This document shows positions 1 through 6,842 of a stretch of 10,617 bases of DNA, piece by piece. The position numbers and the translations under genes were made by a program. Location of the stretch: positions 1 through 10,617 of the forward strand of contig SMWY01000080.1 of NCBI GenBank assembly GCA_004356555.1, in the 5' to 3' direction. Below the pieces are notes generated by a model that ran no database searches, had not been told where the DNA came from, and worked only from the letters and a program-made list of their open reading frames with translations. The stretch's first letter is position 1. Each line of letters starts with the position of its first letter. The DNA comes from Candidatus Dadabacteria bacterium (GTDB lineage Bacteria > Desulfobacterota_D > UBA1144 > Nemesobacterales > UBA2774).

Positions 1-174
1 GGATTTGGGAGACTTATTAGGACAAAAACGGATAAGGGAGCCGTGCTTGTTCTGGATAAAAGATTGATAAGTAAATTTTACGGAAAATTCTTCTTGAACT
101 CACTGCCGGATTGCACTCGTCTAGTAGATAGCTCTCAAAATATAATCAGAAATCTGAAGCACTTTTTCGGATGA
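1..174 (+). CDS. DinG/XPD-like ATP-dependent DNA helicase, C-terminal fragment
   Basis: This is an open frame running in from the left edge to a TGA at 172-174, 57 residues. It begins GFGRLIRTKTDKGAVLVLDKR. That matches helicase motif VI of the DinG/YoaA/XPD branch of superfamily 2 (consensus Q..GR.IR...D.G....D.R), with the arginine-finger arginines at visible residues 4 and 7. The motif is followed by the short tail these proteins usually carry: 'KFYGKFFLNSLP', then a final basic helix. Family members are ATP-driven 5'-3' helicases that unwind forked DNA, D-loops or R-loops. Everything N-terminal of motif VI, including Walker A and any Fe-S cluster domain, lies outside the window, so DinG cannot be separated from YoaA or another paralogue. 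The gene converges on the SDR gene with only two bases between the stop codons. Confidence 0.82.
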   Translation, partial: GFGRLIRTKTDKGAVLVLDKRLISKFYGKFFLNSLPDCTRLVDSSQNIIRNLKHFFG

Positions 175-176
175 GT

Positions 177-950
177 TTACGAGTTTAGCTTCTTTGCTAT
201 TTTCCTTACGATTAAGCGTGGAGTAAATCTATTTAAAAATGGTACGATTTGCTGTTTAAGTCCGGGAATGACGATTGTTTTTCCTTTCCTAAATCCTTCG
301 TACCCAGCTTTCACCGCAGGCTCTAGATCCATTAAACTTAGCTTAAACAAAAGCGAGTCTTCAAGGTCGGACTTTTCTCCAAACTCGGTTTTAACCGGCC
401 CCGGGGCAAAGCAGGAAATTTTGATATTCGGGTTTGAAATCTCTTCTGCAAGAGCCTCTGTAAATGAAAGCACATAAGCTTTTGTAGCAAAGTAGACCGC
501 GAGATTAGGTCCGGGTTGAAACCCAGCAAGAGAGCCAACGTTAAGTATTCCACCCTGTCCTCTTTCTATAATCCCCGGTAAAAATAGGCTTGTAAGATGT
601 GTTAGAGCGGCTGCGTTTACTTGCACCATGTCCACTTGCAGATCGGTATCGAGTTCTGAGACCATACCTCGAGAACCAAAACCTGCGTTATTAACGAGGA
701 CATCAATCTCTATTTTTTCTTTTTTAAGGTGGTTGAAGATTTCCTTTGGAGACGTTTTTTTAGAAAGGTCTTTAGGAAGCACATGTACTTCTATTCCGTG
801 CTCTGATTTAAGTTTCTCGGCAAGCTCATTAAGCCTGTCTTCCCTTCGGGCAACAAGTACAAGGTCAGATCCATCGGCAGCAAAAAGTTTTGCAAGTCCC
901 ATTCCGATTCCTGACGATGCACCAGTAATTAAAACTGTTTCTTTAGCCAT
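177..950 (-). CDS. SDR family NAD(P)-dependent oxidoreductase
   Basis: This 257-residue protein has the length and motif order of a classical short-chain dehydrogenase/reductase. The Rossmann glycine motif TGASSGIG is at residues 9-16, NNAG at 87-90, the catalytic Asn at N112, Ser at S140 and the YxxxK pair at Y153/K157. PGPVKTEF at 183-190 follows the active site. Basic residues after the second strand (ARR, 34-36) suggest NADP(H) preference, which is inference. Sequence style (LITGASSGIGMGLA, 'VARREDRL') resembles the DltE/YqjQ-like group of soluble SDRs of unknown substrate; it cannot be named further. The ATG at 948-950 is supported by a GGGGA Shine-Dalgarno nine bases upstream. A near-consensus promoter (987-1015) lies in the gap to mtgA, so the gene is probably transcribed independently despite sharing mtgA's strand. 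Confidence 0.9.
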   Translation of the reverse strand: MAKETVLITGASSGIGMGLAKLFAADGSDLVLVARREDRLNELAEKLKSEHGIEVHVLPKDLSKKTSPKEIFNHLKKEKIEIDVLVNNAGFGSRGMVSELDTDLQVDMVQVNAAALTHLTSLFLPGIIERGQGGILNVGSLAGFQPGPNLAVYFATKAYVLSFTEALAEEISNPNIKISCFAPGPVKTEFGEKSDLEDSLLFKLSLMDLEPAVKAGYEGFRKGKTIVIPGLKQQIVPFLNRFTPRLIVRKIAKKLNS

Positions 951-986
951 TTGTTTTTAATCCCCATTTTTAGTTATTTACTTATT

Positions 987-1015
987 ATTTTACACTCAAG
1001 GTCTTATTATGTCAA
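987..1015 (-). promoter_or_regulatory. Sigma-70-type promoter of the SDR gene
   Basis: On the minus strand a perfect -35 hexamer TTGACA (1015-1010) is followed by a 17-base spacer and a -10 hexamer TAAAAT (992-987). The predicted start is near 980, giving a 5' leader of about 30 bases that contains the GGGGA ribosome binding site. This is among the closest matches to the sigma-70 consensus in the window. It lies between mtgA and the SDR gene, so the SDR need not depend on mtgA transcription. Confidence 0.72.
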
Positions 1016-1031
1016 TTAGGATTAAGGGCGA

Positions 1032-1730
1032 TTACTTTATATTTTTCAAATAACTTGTTCCCCCAAGGTTTCTTATCTGCTCTCTGATCCATTTCTCTTT
1101 TCTCAGAACATCCTCAGAGGGTTTTGCGGGTGACATGACTCTCGGGTCTGGAAGTACTGCTGCGATAAGAGCAGCGTCTACTTCGTCTAAGTCTTTAGCG
1201 GACCTTCCGAAATAAACCTCTCCTGCCTCATTTACTCCGTATATTCCGTTGCCAGTTTCTATAACATTCAAATACACCTCGAGTATTCTCTTTTTACCCC
1301 ATATTTTCTCAATTAGCACAGTAAAATATGCTTCTATGCCCTTTCTAATCCATGACCGTGATGGCCAAAGGAAAACATTTTTCGCAGTCTGCTGCGATAT
1401 GGTGCTAGCTCCTCTTAAGCGATGCCCCTCCAGCCTTTCATCAATTGCCTCTTCGATTGCATGAAAATCAAACCCGTCATTAAAAGGGAATGTTTGGTCT
1501 TCAGACGCGATTACGGCCATTTTCATATAATTTGAAATATAATCATAACTTTTCCAGTCAGTTTTGATTAATCTCTGCCCACTCTCTTCATCAAAAAAAC
1601 GTATGAGCATCAAAGGTGTGATCGGAGGATTCACATACTTATAAAGCGTTACCCATGCCATGGTTATTATGAGTATTAAAAGTATAAGTTTCAGCATGAA
1701 ACCTAAGATTTTCCGGAGTATTTTTTTCAT
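1032..1730 (-). CDS. mtgA: Monofunctional biosynthetic peptidoglycan transglycosylase (GT51)
   Basis: MtgA polymerises lipid II into glycan strands at the periplasmic face of the inner membrane, without a transpeptidase domain. The 232-residue product matches the family (E. coli about 242). A short basic start is followed by one membrane segment at about residues 11-30. GT51 motifs follow in order: the catalytic Glu E77 in ASEDQTFPFNDG, RGASTISQQ at 106-114, a second conserved acidic residue at E141, and KKRILEVYLN at 146-155 leading into NVIETGNGIYGVNEAGEVYFG. No penicillin-binding domain follows, and the protein ends about 35 residues after the LPDP motif, so this is not a truncated class A PBP. 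The ATG at 1730 has no clear Shine-Dalgarno, but it gives the expected basic residues before the membrane helix. The gene is head to head with gyrA. Confidence 0.93.
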   Translation of the reverse strand: MKKILRKILGFMLKLILLILIITMAWVTLYKYVNPPITPLMLIRFFDEESGQRLIKTDWKSYDYISNYMKMAVIASEDQTFPFNDGFDFHAIEEAIDERLEGHRLRGASTISQQTAKNVFLWPSRSWIRKGIEAYFTVLIEKIWGKKRILEVYLNVIETGNGIYGVNEAGEVYFGRSAKDLDEVDAALIAAVLPDPRVMSPAKPSEDVLRKEKWIREQIRNLGGTSYLKNIK

Positions 1731-1907
1731 AGTTTTGGAGAAATAGAATCCGTTTGTATATTATCCTGATTCAGGCATTTTTAGTACATTAATCTAATAT
1801 TAGTATTATTACCAGCATATCTAAAACAGCTAAAAATTGACTCTTAGCATCCTCTCATATAAGCTTAATAACCAATATTTATAGATATTTAGGAGGGTTC
1901 CATCTAG
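1731..1907. promoter_or_regulatory. Divergent mtgA/gyrA intergenic region with palindromes
   Basis: This 177-base AT-rich gap must hold the promoters of both mtgA and gyrA. On the plus strand TTGACT at 1837-1842 with TATAAG at 1858-1863 (15-base spacer, shorter than ideal) is the best gyrA promoter candidate. On the minus strand GATAAT (1765-1760) with TGTACT (1788-1783; 17-base spacer, weak -35) is a possible mtgA promoter. Two perfect palindromes are visible: CCTGATTCAGG at 1765-1775, inside that mtgA spacer, and CTAATATTAG at 1794-1803. I see no open frame or RNA structure of convincing strength here. Confidence 0.45.
1891..1896 (+). promoter_or_regulatory. Shine-Dalgarno sequence of gyrA
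   Basis: A full AGGAGG stands 11 bases before the ATG at 1908. Although the spacing is slightly long, this is the strongest Shine-Dalgarno match in the window. It fixes the gyrA start at MTTPSQ rather than at an internal methionine. Confidence 0.75.
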
Positions 1908-4340
1908 ATGACAACACCGTCTCAGATTATACCTATCAACATAGAAGATGAAATGAAGGAGTCTTATCTTTCCTATTCGATGAGTGTTATTGTTGGCCGT
2001 GCTCTGCCGGATGTGAGAGACGGGCTTAAACCGGTGCACAGACGAATTCTCTTTGGCATGGATGAGGCCGGAAACCAGTGGAACAGGCCATATAAAAAGT
2101 CCGCCAGGATTGTCGGTGAGGTGATGGGTAAATACCATCCACACGGAGACGCGGCAATTTACGACACACTCGTGAGAATGGCGCAGGACTTCTCTATGCG
2201 TTATACACTTGTAGACGGTCAGGGGAATTTCGGATCAATTGACGGCGATCCTCCGGCTGCTATGAGATACACTGAGGTCAGGCTTGATAGAATTGCGACC
2301 GAAATGTTAGATGATCTTGAAAAAGAGACGGTCGACTTCGTTCCGAATTATGACGGCAGCGAGCATGAGCCTCTTGTTCTTCCTTCAAGAATTCCCAATC
2401 TGCTGCTGAATGGATCTTCGGGGATTGCCGTAGGAATGGCGACCAATATCCCTCCTCATAACTTAATTGAATTAATAAACGCTGTTGTAGCCCAGGCTAA
2501 TAATCCCGGAATTACACTTGATGAATTAATGACTCATATGCCGGGCCCGGACTTTCCAACAGGCGGCTTTATAACCGGCAAAAATCCGATAAGAGAGGCC
2601 TATGAAACCGGGCGGGGAATTATAAAGCTCAGAGCAAAGGCTAGAATTGAGAAGCAGAAAAAGGGAGATAGGGAACTAATTATAGTCAATGAGATCCCTT
2701 ATCAGGTTAATAAATCTAGGCTTATAGAACGAATAGCAGATCTTGTAAAAGAAGACAAGATAAAGGGGATATCGGATATAAGGGATGAGTCCGATAGAGA
2801 CGGTATTAGAATTGTTGTTGATATCAAACGCGGAGAGATCGCCGAAGTTGTTTTAAACCAGCTCTATAAACATACCCCGATGGATACTTCTTTTGGCATC
2901 ATCATGCTTGCGCTTGTAAGGAACCAGCCGCGCGTGATGCCGCTTAAAGAAATTATTAATCATTTTATAGAGCATAGAAAAGAAGTCGTAACCAGACGTA
3001 CCCAATTTGAATTGGCGAAAGCTGAGGCAAGGCTCCATATATTAGAGGGTCTTAAAATAGCCCTTGATCATCTGGATGAAGTTATTGCTTTAATTCGTAA
3101 GTCGGCGAGCCCGCAGGTAGCAAAAGACGGGCTTATGCAAGAGCTTGGTCTAAGTGATATTCAGGGGCAAGCTATTTTGGAAATGCGTCTCCAAAGACTA
3201 ACAGCGCTTGAAAGAGATAAGATTCTTGATGAGAGGAAAGAACTTATTGCAACAGTAAAGAGGTTAAACGAGGTACTGGATAAAGAGAATCTTATACTTG
3301 GGATAGTTACTGATGAGCTTAAAGAAATAAAAGACCGGTATGGAGATGTGAGAAAAACGGAAATTTTGGACAGCTTTGAGGAAATCTCAATTGAGGATCT
3401 CATTGCCGATGAGGACATGGTAGTCACAATAACCCACGATGGGTATATAAAGACTACTTTCTTAAGTATATACCGGAGTCAGAGAAGGGGCGGTAAGGGG
3501 CGTACCGGAATGACTACCAAGGATATGGACTTTGTTGAGGATCTCTTTATTGCCTCCCAGCACAACTACGTCTTATTCTTCTCAAATCACGGAAAGTGTT
3601 ACTGGCTAAAAGTGCATGAGATACCGGAAGCCGGTCCGACTGCGAGAGGAAAGGCGTTGATTAATTTATTAAATCTGGCTGAAGGGGAAAAAGTTGCAGC
3701 GGTACTTCCGGTAATAGAGTTCAAGGACGATCAGTATATCATCATGGCAACAAAAAACGGTATAGTTAAAAAGACAAAACTAATGGCTTACTCAAAGCCT
3801 CGCGTTGGCGGCATAATAGCTCTTAATATAAGAGATGATGACGAACTAATTGAGGCAAAACTTACTAGCGGTAATGATGAGATATTAATTTCTTCACACT
3901 TTGGACAGGCAATCAGGTTTAAAGAAGAAAACGTAAGAGATATGGGTAGAACAGCCACCGGGGTTAGGGGAATTAGGCTTGATAAAGGCGACCAGGTTGT
4001 AAGCCTTGAAGTAATTGCAAACTCTGAAGCTCAAATTCTTACAGTGACGGAGAAGGGCTATGGCAAGAGAACGCTTGTTTCAAAATACAGGATTACTGGT
4101 CGAGGCGGTAAGGGTGTTATTACGATCAAGACAACCGGAAGGAACGGTAGAGTAGTAGGAGTCTTCCAGGTGACAAACGATACACAAATAATGATGATTA
4201 CAACGCACGGCGGAAAAGTGATCCGCATGAATGCTTCTGAAATAAGTGTTTTTGGAAGAGGGACTCAGGGTGTTAAACTCATAGGTCTAGCTGAGGATGA
4301 AATGGTTGCTTCAGTAGCAAAAGTTGTTGAAAGAGAGTAA
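1908..4340 (+). CDS. gyrA: DNA gyrase subunit A
   Basis: GyrA is the breakage-reunion subunit of DNA gyrase, which with GyrB introduces ATP-dependent negative supercoils. The 810-residue protein starts with the conserved N-terminal stretch through [28 protein letters not shown]. Its quinolone-resistance region carries [15 protein letters not shown] at 77-91, and the DNA-linking tyrosine is Y121 in AAMRYTE. The coiled-coil and dimer domains follow (about 350-500). The diagnostic GyrA box QRRGGKG is at 525-531, followed by the six-bladed beta-pinwheel to the end. The GyrA box separates it from ParC, so the assignment is firm. It lacks the long acidic tail of E. coli GyrA (875 residues). The position equivalent to E. 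coli Ser83 is alanine (A82), while Asp87 is retained (D86). No terminator follows, and a thioesterase gene begins 49 bases downstream. Confidence 0.97.
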   Translation: MTTPSQIIPINIEDEMKESYLSYSMSVIVGRALPDVRDGLKPVHRRILFGMDEAGNQWNRPYKKSARIVGEVMGKYHPHGDAAIYDTLVRMAQDFSMRYTLVDGQGNFGSIDGDPPAAMRYTEVRLDRIATEMLDDLEKETVDFVPNYDGSEHEPLVLPSRIPNLLLNGSSGIAVGMATNIPPHNLIELINAVVAQANNPGITLDELMTHMPGPDFPTGGFITGKNPIREAYETGRGIIKLRAKARIEKQKKGDRELIIVNEIPYQVNKSRLIERIADLVKEDKIKGISDIRDESDRDGIRIVVDIKRGEIAEVVLNQLYKHTPMDTSFGIIMLALVRNQPRVMPLKEIINHFIEHRKEVVTRRTQFELAKAEARLHILEGLKIALDHLDEVIALIRKSASPQVAKDGLMQELGLSDIQGQAILEMRLQRLTALERDKILDERKELIATVKRLNEVLDKENLILGIVTDELKEIKDRYGDVRKTEILDSFEEISIEDLIADEDMVVTITHDGYIKTTFLSIYRSQRRGGKGRTGMTTKDMDFVEDLFIASQHNYVLFFSNHGKCYWLKVHEIPEAGPTARGKALINLLNLAEGEKVAAVLPVIEFKDDQYIIMATKNGIVKKTKLMAYSKPRVGGIIALNIRDDDELIEAKLTSGNDEILISSHFGQAIRFKEENVRDMGRTATGVRGIRLDKGDQVVSLEVIANSEAQILTVTEKGYGKRTLVSKYRITGRGGKGVITIKTTGRNGRVVGVFQVTNDTQIMMITTHGGKVIRMNASEISVFGRGTQGVKLIGLAEDEMVASVAKVVERE

Positions 4341-4389
4341 CGCGCTTGCATTTATTCTTTTTATTTGCCCTAGAGAGTGTTTACCTTCC

Positions 4390-4884
4390 ATGATTCGAGA
4401 GATTGAAAACATATTTCTTGATTTCCCTGGGTACGGTTGTTTTGCCTGTGATCCCCGAAATCAACTTGGACTACGTTTAAAATTCTTTGCTGATGAAGAG
4501 AAGGGTGATGTGTTCACAAAATTCAAACCCGAAGAGCATCTTCAAGGTTTCCCCGGAATACTTCATGGGGGGATACAGTGTGCTCTTATCGATGAAGTTG
4601 CTTTTTGGACTATGTTTGATCAGTTTAAGAAAATTGCTCTCACCACTAAACTAGATATGGAGTTCTTAAGGCCGGTTGATGCTTCATCTGAGCTAACGAT
4701 TAGGGGAAAAGTGACAGAGGCGAAGGGGCGCAAGGTGAGGGTTGAAGTAAGCATTCTAAATAACAAGAATAAGGTTTGTACTAAAAGCACTGTTGATTAC
4801 ACCATAACTAAAAAAGAAATGACATATAAAATAATGGGAAAGGAAAGATTTACTGAAAAATTTCAAAAATATTTGGAAGATTAA
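4390..4884 (+). CDS. PaaI-family hotdog-fold thioesterase
   Basis: With the ATG at 4390 the product is 164 residues and begins MIREIENIFLDFPGYGCFAC. The segment CFACDPRNQLGLRLKF (17-32), then FPGILHGGIQCALIDEVAFW (54-73), is the hallmark of PaaI/YiiD-like single-hotdog acyl-CoA thioesterases. HGG at 59-61 caps the central helix, and D68/E69 is the likely catalytic acid region. These enzymes hydrolyse acyl- or aryl-CoA thioesters as tetramers; the substrate cannot be read here. A longer frame opens at TTG 4324, overlapping the end of gyrA, but its extra 22 residues (ALAFILFICPREC...) do not look like the family start. No strong Shine-Dalgarno precedes 4390, so the exact start is uncertain. The GST-fold gene follows after two bases, implying cotranscription. 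Confidence 0.85.
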   Translation: MIREIENIFLDFPGYGCFACDPRNQLGLRLKFFADEEKGDVFTKFKPEEHLQGFPGILHGGIQCALIDEVAFWTMFDQFKKIALTTKLDMEFLRPVDASSELTIRGKVTEAKGRKVRVEVSILNNKNKVCTKSTVDYTITKKEMTYKIMGKERFTEKFQKYLED

Positions 4885-4886
4885 CT

Positions 4887-5492
4887 ATGCTAAAACTATA
4901 TGACCACCCGCTTTCGGGGAACAGTTATAAATCCAGGCTAGCTTTAAATCAGCTAGGTATCGAATATGAAAGAATAAATGTAGATATATTTAAAGGTGAG
5001 CAGAATAACGCTCAGTTTGCGGCGCTCAACCCGAATAAAAAGATACCTGTGTTAGTTGATGAGGATTTTGTTATGTGGGAGTCAAACGCCCTTCTTTTCT
5101 ATATAGGTAAGAAGTACTCTCCCAATTCTATATATCCTGAAGACCCTAAAACTCACGGTTTAGTGGCTCAGTGGCTGTTTTTTGGAAAGACTACGATTGA
5201 TCCTAATCTTGCAATGGCTAGGTACCTTACTAGTTTCGTTTCGCCTGAAATGCGGAATCAGCAGGAAATTGCGAAATATAGGGCTCATGGAAATCTTGCG
5301 CTTAAGATTTTGGATGATCATCTTCTTGAAAAGGAGTTTTTGGCAGGAGACTACTCGATTGCGGATATCGGATGTTATCCCTATGTACATCTGGCGCCTG
5401 AGGGTGGGATAGATCTTTCCGCCTACCCTGAAGTTGAGTCCTGGTGCCGGCGTATTGAGTCTCAACCCGGATACATTTCTATGGAGGAATAA
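4887..5492 (+). CDS. Glutathione S-transferase family protein
   Basis: This 201-residue protein has the two-domain cytosolic GST layout. The N-terminal thioredoxin fold (about 1-78) carries HPLSGNSYKSRLAL with candidate catalytic serines S10/S13. The cis-proline motif NPNKKIPVL has P54, and the glutathione gamma-glutamyl contact is E65-S66 in WESNALL. The C-terminal all-helical domain (about 85-201) contains the hydrophobic-staple/N-capping box SIAD at 157-160. The style resembles bacterial YfcG/beta- or nu-like GSTs. Its reaction (glutathione conjugation, disulfide reduction or isomerisation) is not determinable. The ATG is two bases after the thioesterase stop, with GGAAG at 4875-4879 as ribosome binding site inside the upstream gene, so the pair is translationally close and probably one operon. 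It converges on tRNA-Gly with 25 bases between. Confidence 0.9.
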   Translation: MLKLYDHPLSGNSYKSRLALNQLGIEYERINVDIFKGEQNNAQFAALNPNKKIPVLVDEDFVMWESNALLFYIGKKYSPNSIYPEDPKTHGLVAQWLFFGKTTIDPNLAMARYLTSFVSPEMRNQQEIAKYRAHGNLALKILDDHLLEKEFLAGDYSIADIGCYPYVHLAPEGGIDLSAYPEVESWCRRIESQPGYISMEE

Positions 5493-5517
5493 TTTGGTGG
5501 GGAGTCAATAAAAATTG

Positions 5518-5591
5518 AGCGGGAAACGGGATTCGAACCCGCGACCTTCTCCTTGGCAAGGAGACGCTCTAGCCAGCTGAGCTATTCCCGC
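5518..5591 (-). tRNA. tRNA-Gly (anticodon GCC)
   Basis: The minus strand folds as a full cloverleaf. The acceptor stem GCGGGAA/TTCCCGC pairs over all seven positions, and the D-arm contains AGCTCAGCTGG. The anticodon arm is TCTCC-TTGCCAA-GGAGA, which displays GCC. The T-arm has the standard GGTTCGAATCC-type loop. The discriminator base at 5518 is U, as expected for bacterial glycine tRNA. The bases that follow are CAA, so the 3' CCA is not encoded and must be added by tRNA nucleotidyltransferase. The GCC anticodon reads GGC and GGU. A strong promoter lies just upstream at 5606-5634. Confidence 0.97.
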
Positions 5592-5605
5592 TTAAAAGCA
5601 CTTTA

Positions 5606-5634
5606 AAGATATCAAGCCCAAAGATTATTGTCAA
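5606..5634 (-). promoter_or_regulatory. Promoter of tRNA-Gly
   Basis: On the minus strand a perfect TTGACA (-35, 5634-5629) is separated by 17 bases from TATCTT (-10, 5611-5606; four of six consensus matches). Transcription would start near 5599, about eight bases before the mature tRNA 5' end. That leader length is typical for a monocistronic tRNA transcript trimmed by RNase P. Confidence 0.65.
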
Positions 5635-5638
5635 GAAT

Positions 5639-5653
5639 TACGCGGGACGCGTA
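5639..5653. repeat. GC-rich inverted repeat between tRNA-Gly and proB
   Basis: TACGCG-GGA-CGCGTA is a perfect inverted repeat with six-base arms and a three-base centre. It stands out as the only GC-rich block in an AT-rich intergenic stretch. No T-run follows on either strand, so it is not an intrinsic terminator. It sits directly upstream of the tRNA -35 element on one side and of a TAAAAT hexamer (5663-5668) that could be the proB -10 on the other. A protein-binding operator is therefore a possible reading. Confidence 0.4.
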
Positions 5654-5676
5654 CATTTTAGGTAAAATAATGAGCC

Positions 5677-5681
5677 GGTGA
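5677..5681 (+). promoter_or_regulatory. Shine-Dalgarno supporting the GTG start of proB
   Basis: GGTGA ends six bases before the GTG at 5688. There is no ATG in frame before the conserved kinase core, and starting here leaves about 13 residues before the first beta strand (RVIVKIGSSVLT), as in other glutamate 5-kinases. The site therefore favours the GTG start. Confidence 0.5.
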
Positions 5682-5687
5682 TAGAAA

Positions 5688-6827
5688 GTGAGTAATAATC
5701 AAAGAAAATCTATAATCTCTAAGGTCAATAGAGTGATTGTTAAAATTGGAAGCAGTGTGCTTACCGATAAGGACGGTAGTCTCTCTGAGAGCATATTTGA
5801 AAAATTAGCACGCGAAATTTCTAAAATCAGGGATAAGAACATTGAAGTAATCGTGGTCTCCTCAGGTGCCATTGCTTCTGGGATGAAGAAACTGGGGATA
5901 ACTAAGAGACCTAAAGAAATATCAATGAAACAGGCCATTGCAGCCTCGGGGCAGAGTACGCTTATATGGCATTATGAAAGAGCATTCTCGGCATTTAATC
6001 TAAACGTTGCACAGATTCTTCTTACCCTCGATGGTTTCTTAGATAGAAAAAGATTCTTAAATGCGCGCAAGACTCTAATTACACTTCTCGCAATGGGGAT
6101 AATTCCCATAGTGAATGAAAACGATACAGTTGCGGTTGAGGAGATTATGCTTGGGGATAACGACAACTTGGCTGCTCATATCACTTCACTTATAGAGGCG
6201 GATTTACTAATAATGCTTACTGATATAGAAGGTCTTTATAACAAAGACCCGAGGAACAATGAAGACGCAGAGCTCATTTCTGTAATAAAGCGTATTGGAG
6301 AGGAGATTGAAAATACTGCAGGGGATACATTTGGCAGGACTACGATTGGTGGAATGAAGACCAAGATAGAAGCCGCAAAAAAGGCTGCTGCTTTCGGGGT
6401 TCCTACTATTATTGCAAACGGAAAGAACGGATCGGTCCTTGAGGATATCTTTGATGGAAAGGAAGTAGGTACACTGTTTCTTCCCTCTGAGGAGAGTTTG
6501 AGTGGTAGGAAACACTGGATTGCTTTTACACTTAAGTCAGCCGGAGAAATTGTAATAGATGACGGCGCTAAGAAAGCTATAACATCTTCCGGGAAGAGTT
6601 TGCTGCCCTCAGGGATTAAAGAGGTAAAGGGTAACTTCGGGGTAGGAGAGTCGGTGACATGTGTTGATGAAAACGGTACGCAGGTTGCAAGAGGGCTTAC
6701 ATCTTATAGCTCTCAGGATATAAGAAAAATTATGGGCTCCAAAACTTCAGATATCGAAGGCATTTTAGGTTATAAATACAGCGATGAGGTAATCCATAGG
6801 GACGATCTTGCCGTTATAAAGGATTGA
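5688..6827 (+). CDS. proB: Glutamate 5-kinase with C-terminal PUA domain
   Basis: ProB phosphorylates L-glutamate to gamma-glutamyl phosphate, the first and usually proline-feedback-inhibited step of proline synthesis in the cytosol. The 379-residue product (E. coli 367) has an amino-acid-kinase domain at about 14-265. Visible are VKIGSSVLT with K19, SSGAIASGM at 58-66, QAIAASGQ at 82-89, the glutamate-binding NEND at 143-146, GDNDNLAA at 156-163, LTDIEGLY at 177-184 and GGMKTK at 221-226. A PUA domain follows (about 285-375, IVIDDGAKKAI...GVGESVTCV...VARGLTSYSSQDI), so this is the long two-domain form. It starts with GTG. No proA is adjacent; mltG follows after 15 bases and is probably cotranscribed. 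The upstream gap contains a palindrome and a TAAAAT hexamer but no clear -35. Confidence 0.96.
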   Translation: MSNNQRKSIISKVNRVIVKIGSSVLTDKDGSLSESIFEKLAREISKIRDKNIEVIVVSSGAIASGMKKLGITKRPKEISMKQAIAASGQSTLIWHYERAFSAFNLNVAQILLTLDGFLDRKRFLNARKTLITLLAMGIIPIVNENDTVAVEEIMLGDNDNLAAHITSLIEADLLIMLTDIEGLYNKDPRNNEDAELISVIKRIGEEIENTAGDTFGRTTIGGMKTKIEAAKKAAAFGVPTIIANGKNGSVLEDIFDGKEVGTLFLPSEESLSGRKHWIAFTLKSAGEIVIDDGAKKAITSSGKSLLPSGIKEVKGNFGVGESVTCVDENGTQVARGLTSYSSQDIRKIMGSKTSDIEGILGYKYSDEVIHRDDLAVIKD

Positions 6828-6842
6828 TAAAAGATTTTAGCA

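Noticed and set aside
628..960. Plus-strand open frame of 110 codons
   Set aside because: It is antisense to the SDR gene, has a serine-rich low-complexity translation typical of a shadow frame, and shows no recognisable motif.
1830..2144. Minus-strand open frame of 104 codons over the gyrA start
   Set aside because: It covers the gyrA ribosome binding site and conserved N-terminus in antisense, and its translation has no protein-like character.
5506..5517. CAATAAAAATTG near-palindrome after the tRNA as a terminator
   Set aside because: The arms are AT-only apart from the end pairs and too short to form a stable hairpin.
5639..5653. GC-rich hairpin as an intrinsic terminator for the GST gene or tRNA
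   Set aside because: It is upstream of the tRNA, not downstream. It is also over 140 bases from the GST stop, beyond a complete tRNA, and has no T-run on either strand.
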